Part shown: positions 61,027 through 64,000 of the stretch, one piece after another
How the letters are laid out: every line of letters begins with the position of its first letter
How positions within the stretch are numbered: the first letter of the stretch is position 1
Assembly (NCBI GenBank): GCA_040390855.1
Contig: JAZJXO010000002.1
Coordinates: forward strand, 62,001 to 126,000
Reading direction: 5' to 3'
DNA from: Parvibaculum sp040390855
Lineage (GTDB): Bacteria > Pseudomonadota > Alphaproteobacteria > Parvibaculales > Parvibaculaceae
Length of the DNA stretch: 64,000 bases
Made by a program: the position numbers and the translations under genes
Notes under the pieces: generated by a model
The model's database searches: none
Told to the model about the DNA's origin: nothing
Seen by the model: the letters and a program-made list of their open reading frames with translations, nothing else

Positions 61027-61842
61027 ATGAGCGCAGATGTAAAGATCGCGGTGACGGGAGTAGGCGGGCGCATGGGCCGCACACTCATCCGTCTCATTCA
61101 CGAAACCAAAGGCGCTGTCGTCTCTGGCGGCATCGAGGCCAAAGGCTCGGTTCATGTCGGCGCTGATCTCGGCACGCTGGCGGGGCTTGGCCGACCGCTC
61201 GGTATTTTTGTGAGTGACGATGCGCTGGCCGTCATCAAAGACGCTGACGTCCTTATCGACTTCACCGTGCCTGCGGCCTCGGTTGAATTTGCTGGTCTTT
61301 GTGCTCAGGCCCGTATTGTCCACGTCATCGGCACGACGGGCATGTCGGAAGACGACCAAGCCCGCGTGGCCGCTGCTGCGCGTCACGCGACGATCATTCA
61401 ATCCGGCAATATGAGCCTCGGCGTCAATCTTCTGGCAGCGCTCGTGCGGCAGGCCGCCCGTGCGCTCGATCCGTCATGGGATATTGAGATCGTCGAAATG
61501 CATCACCGCAACAAGGTCGATGCCCCGTCGGGCACTGCATTGCTGCTCGGGGAAGCGGCCGCTGAGGGGCGCGGCATATCACTGAAAGACAATTCAGAAC
61601 GCGGTCGCGATGGCCAGACCGGCGCACGCGCTGACGGAGCCATCGGCTTTGCGGCTCTGCGCGGCGGCAGTGTTATCGGTGACCATCAGGTGATTTTTGC
61701 CGGCCCCACCGAGCGCATCACGCTCGGTCACATTGCCGAAGACCGCGCTATCTTTGCCCGTGGCGCCATCCGTGCAGCCTTATGGGGCAGGGGCAAGGGA
61801 CCAGGACTTTTTTCTATGGCTGATGTTCTCGGCATCGACTGA
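61027..61842 (+). CDS. dapB: 4-hydroxy-tetrahydrodipicolinate reductase
   Basis: 271 residues from the ATG at 61027; the open frame before it crosses the porin terminator and is not coding. G-V-G-G-R-M-G-R is the nucleotide loop; E-M-H-H-R-N-K-V-D-A-P-S-G-T-A holds the catalytic histidine and lysine. It makes tetrahydrodipicolinate for lysine and diaminopimelate. The dnaJ-dapB-gpmA-nth order is usual in alphaproteobacteria. Confidence 0.95.
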   Translation: MSADVKIAVTGVGGRMGRTLIRLIHETKGAVVSGGIEAKGSVHVGADLGTLAGLGRPLGIFVSDDALAVIKDADVLIDFTVPAASVEFAGLCAQARIVHVIGTTGMSEDDQARVAAAARHATIIQSGNMSLGVNLLAALVRQAARALDPSWDIEIVEMHHRNKVDAPSGTALLLGEAAAEGRGISLKDNSERGRDGQTGARADGAIGFAALRGGSVIGDHQVIFAGPTERITLGHIAEDRAIFARGAIRAALWGRGKGPGLFSMADVLGID

Positions 61843-61868
61843 TCTTTATACGGAATAGGAAGACGATA

Positions 61869-62501
61869 GTGTCAAATCTGCTGGTGCTCGTCCGTCACGG
61901 ACAAAGCGAATGGAACGAGAAAAATCTTTTCACAGGCTGGCGTGATCCGGCTCTGACAAAACAGGGCATTGCCGAAGGCCGCGAAGCCGGTCAGGCGCTC
62001 AAAGCCGCGGGCTATCAGTTTGACGTGGCCTATACATCCGTTCTCACGCGTGCGCAGGAAACAAACCGCCTTGTGCTCGAAGAGCTTCGCCAGCCGCACC
62101 TTCCTGTCATCAGAGATCAGGCACTGAACGAACGCGATTACGGCGATCTCTCCGGCCTCAACAAAGACGATGCCCGCAAAAAATGGGGCGAGGAGCAGGT
62201 TCATATCTGGCGCCGGTCCTATGACATTCCCCCGCCTGGCGGCGAGAGCCTCAAGATGACGGCGGAACGCGTGCTTCCCTATTTCAACAGCGAAATCCTG
62301 CCGCGCGTGCTCAAGGGCGAGCGTGTGCTGATTGCGGCACATGGCAACTCACTGCGGGCGCTCGTCATGGTGCTCGACAAACTGTCGGAAAAAGAAATTC
62401 TCGAAGTGAATATCGCGACGGGGGCACCCATCGTTTACAAACTCGACGACAAGGGCAATGTGCTTTCCAAAGAAATGCTGATCGAGCGCGAGGCGCACTG
62501 A
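61869..62501 (+). CDS. gpmA: 2,3-bisphosphoglycerate-dependent phosphoglycerate mutase
   Basis: 210 residues starting at GTG (GGAAG site upstream). L-V-R-H-G-Q-S-E-W-N carries the phospho-histidine; N-L-F-T-G-W-R-D-P and A-A-H-G-N-S-L-R-A-L hold the other active-site residues. This short form (about 210 instead of 250 residues) is the normal alphaproteobacterial type. Glycolysis and gluconeogenesis. Confidence 0.94.
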   Translation: MSNLLVLVRHGQSEWNEKNLFTGWRDPALTKQGIAEGREAGQALKAAGYQFDVAYTSVLTRAQETNRLVLEELRQPHLPVIRDQALNERDYGDLSGLNKDDARKKWGEEQVHIWRRSYDIPPPGGESLKMTAERVLPYFNSEILPRVLKGERVLIAAHGNSLRALVMVLDKLSEKEILEVNIATGAPIVYKLDDKGNVLSKEMLIEREAH

Positions 62502-62509
62502 GCTTCACG

Positions 62510-63025
62510 TCAGGCGAGCGGCTTTGTTTTCATTTCGATAAGAGCCATATGGAGCGCATGGGCAAAGTCGGTACGCTCTTTTGGTGAGAGCGCATGGGCG
62601 ACCTCATAGCTCTTTCCGTGCGAACGCAAAAAGAGATGTGTTGCGCCGTCTGGTTCTTCTTCCATGTCAACACGCAGCCAGTATGGCTGCAGGCGGATTG
62701 CGCGGACACGACCTTTCTGATCGACACGGCGGATGAGCAGCGTGTCATCGGAAACCTGCACGGTTTCATGCGCATAAGCGGCGCGATAATTCGCGCGGAA
62801 GGCCCACCAGACAAGCGCCACATCCGCCCCGCAAAAGAAAAAGACAGGCCATGCACCGAGCGCGATGAAAACCGCGCCGGCACCAAAATTCATCATGGCC
62901 AATATGCCCATGACGATGAGAAAACCACGTCTGTCCAACGAGCGGTGCGGACGCACCAGCGCATTAAAATGAAGTGGGCCTGACAAAGGCATATCGGGGT
63001 CATCGGCCATGGTAAAGTGGGTCAT
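62510..63025 (-). CDS. DUF2244 membrane protein
   Basis: About 171 residues if started at the ATG at 63025. Two membrane helices (F-L-I-V-M-G-I-L-A-M-M-N and A-W-P-V-F-F-F-C-G-A-D), the F-R-A-N-Y-R segment and the L-Q-P-Y-W-L-R-V strand are DUF2244 features. Function unknown; frequent beside nth. It is divergent from nth and convergent with gpmA. Confidence 0.85.
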   Translation of the reverse strand: MTHFTMADDPDMPLSGPLHFNALVRPHRSLDRRGFLIVMGILAMMNFGAGAVFIALGAWPVFFFCGADVALVWWAFRANYRAAYAHETVQVSDDTLLIRRVDQKGRVRAIRLQPYWLRVDMEEEPDGATHLFLRSHGKSYEVAHALSPKERTDFAHALHMALIEMKTKPLA

Positions 63026-63103
63026 GGTGATATGTATCTTGCCCCGGAATTGAAACTTGCGCATCTTCTTGAGATGCTCGCGAACCCGAAACCATCATCG
63101 GCG

Positions 63104-63742
63104 ATGAAGAAGCCTGAGATCAAAGCCTTTTTTCAAAGGCTCTCGGAGGGCGACCCGCACCCTCAGACAGAGCTTCAATACATCAATGTCTATACGCTTC
63201 TTGTTGCTGTCGTGCTCTCGGCACAAGCGACCGACAAGGGCGTGAACAAGGCCACAGAGAAATTATTTCAGGTCGCTGATACACCTGAGAAAATGCTCAA
63301 GCTCGGTATCGGTCGTCTCACCGATCACATCAAAACTATCGGGCTTTTCCGCACCAAAGCCAAAAACGTGATGGAGCTTTCACGTCTTCTCATCGAGCGC
63401 CATGGTGGCGAGGTGCCACGCACGCAAAGCGAACTTGAGGCGCTGCCCGGAGTCGGGCGCAAGACCGCCAATGTTGTACGAAATGTCGTCTTCGGCGAAC
63501 CCACCATCGCGGTTGATACGCATATCTTTCGCGTCAGCAACCGCACAGGCCTCGCTGTCGGCAAGAATGTCGTGGAGGTCGAGGAGCGGCTTTTGAAAGT
63601 GATACCGGAGACATACCGGATGCACGCCCATCACTGGCTCATCCTGCACGGGCGCTATGTCTGTATGGCGCGCAAACCTTTGTGCTTTACGTGCAAGGTT
63701 GCCGATCTCTGCCATTTCAAAGCAAAGACCACCACCGCTTAG
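63104..63742 (+). CDS. nth: Endonuclease III
   Basis: About 212 residues from the ATG at 63104, the usual length; the frame is open to 63017, which would overlap the divergent DUF2244 start. HhH motif L-P-G-V-G-R-K-T-A with the catalytic Lys, Asp in V-D-T-H-I-F-R-V, and a C-x6-C-x2-C-x5-C 4Fe-4S loop at the C terminus. It removes oxidised pyrimidines and cuts abasic sites. Confidence 0.95.
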   Translation: MKKPEIKAFFQRLSEGDPHPQTELQYINVYTLLVAVVLSAQATDKGVNKATEKLFQVADTPEKMLKLGIGRLTDHIKTIGLFRTKAKNVMELSRLLIERHGGEVPRTQSELEALPGVGRKTANVVRNVVFGEPTIAVDTHIFRVSNRTGLAVGKNVVEVEERLLKVIPETYRMHAHHWLILHGRYVCMARKPLCFTCKVADLCHFKAKTTTA

Positions 63743-63743
63743 A

Positions 63744-64000
63744 TCACGATGTCGGCACGCCATGTCCGCTGGCAATGTCGGCAAGGCAAACATCCGTGCT
63801 CGCCGGGCCGCCACTTGATTTGCGCGCATCGACATAGGTGGAGGCAAGAGCGCCGTGACCCGCCTTATAGAAATAAACAAAGAGGGCGCAATCGCTGCCG
63901 CTATATTGCCAGACTTCCGCGTCGGGTTCCGTGCGCTTCAGGGCGGGGGGGCCAAGGCGTGCAGACAAGGCTGACGGGGCAACGCCCAACAGAGAGTGAG
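63744..64000 (-). CDS. Hypothetical protein with an SmpA/OmlA-like motif (5' end beyond window)
   Basis: About 85 codons to the right edge with no stop, so the start lies outside. L-L-G-V-A-P-S-A-L-S-A-R-L-G-P-P, then V-W-Q-Y-S-G-S-D-C-A-L-F-V-Y-F-Y resembles small alphaproteobacterial lipoproteins found next to nth, with a BamE/SmpA-like fold start. The remaining Cys pair (S-D-C ... V-C-L) might form a disulfide in the periplasm. Function unknown. Confidence 0.65.
   Translation of the reverse strand, partial: HSLLGVAPSALSARLGPPALKRTEPDAEVWQYSGSDCALFVYFYKAGHGALASTYVDARKSSGGPASTDVCLADIASGHGVPTS

Overview
The window reads as chromosome of an alphaproteobacterium, possibly Parvibaculum-like or another Hyphomicrobiales-type hydrocarbon degrader. 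The evidence is gene order (hemW-rdgB-rph divergent from hrcA-grpE; dnaK-dnaJ followed by dapB, gpmA and nth; maeB, mutS, glnD and murJ close together), an alphaproteobacterial RpoH promoter at dnaK, moderately high G+C, and two CYP153-type P450s. The genus is inference only.

Bases 1-22,700 are an accessory catabolic region. Left half: a FadR-type GntR regulator, a hydrolase and crotonase pair, then a seven-gene minus-strand operon (10092 down to 2919) encoding BadH-like, BadI-like, AliB-like and hydratase enzymes, a Rieske oxygenase, a luciferase-type flavoenzyme and a CYP153. Divergent from it run a TetR regulator, a dienoyl/enoyl-CoA reductase-like SDR, an AliA-like CoA ligase, a second CYP153 and a MaoC-fold protein. 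Right half (minus strand): a thiolase-fold/DUF35 pair without the thiolase cysteine, a FadD17/19-like CoA ligase, an SDR, a BenA/BenB-like dioxygenase and a PdxA/TphB-like dehydrogenase. Together they suggest oxidation of a methyl or alkyl group on an alicyclic compound, CoA activation, dehydrogenation, hydration, oxidation and hydrolytic opening of the ring, with a side branch for an aromatic carboxylate and side-chain shortening. No ferredoxin or reductase for the oxygenases is present.

Bases 22,740-22,911 hold a decayed IS3-family transposase fragment that abuts the murJ stop codon, marking the edge of the accessory region. Bases 22,911-40,100 carry murJ, glnD, a zinc-ribbon methyltransferase, mutS, a small low-G+C two-gene module (HicA-like small protein plus HTH protein) with its own palindrome, malic enzyme, a DUF4399 protein, an OlsB-like acyltransferase, an AmpG-like permease and a hybrid histidine kinase. 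A second partial IS3 element (about 40,774-41,282) has replaced the front two thirds of comM.

Bases 41,279-64,000 are housekeeping: a Cys-Gly-type dipeptidase with gshB, marC, a SirB1-like protein, a DolP/YraN/RsmI/LpoA-like block resembling the E. coli yra locus, hemW-rdgB-rph, hrcA-grpE, an NnrU-like membrane protein, alkB, a Sel1-type lipoprotein with a probable frameshift, dnaK-dnaJ, a DUF486 protein, a phosphate-type porin, dapB, gpmA, DUF2244, nth and a partial lipoprotein-like gene. No tRNA, rRNA or CRISPR array was recognised.
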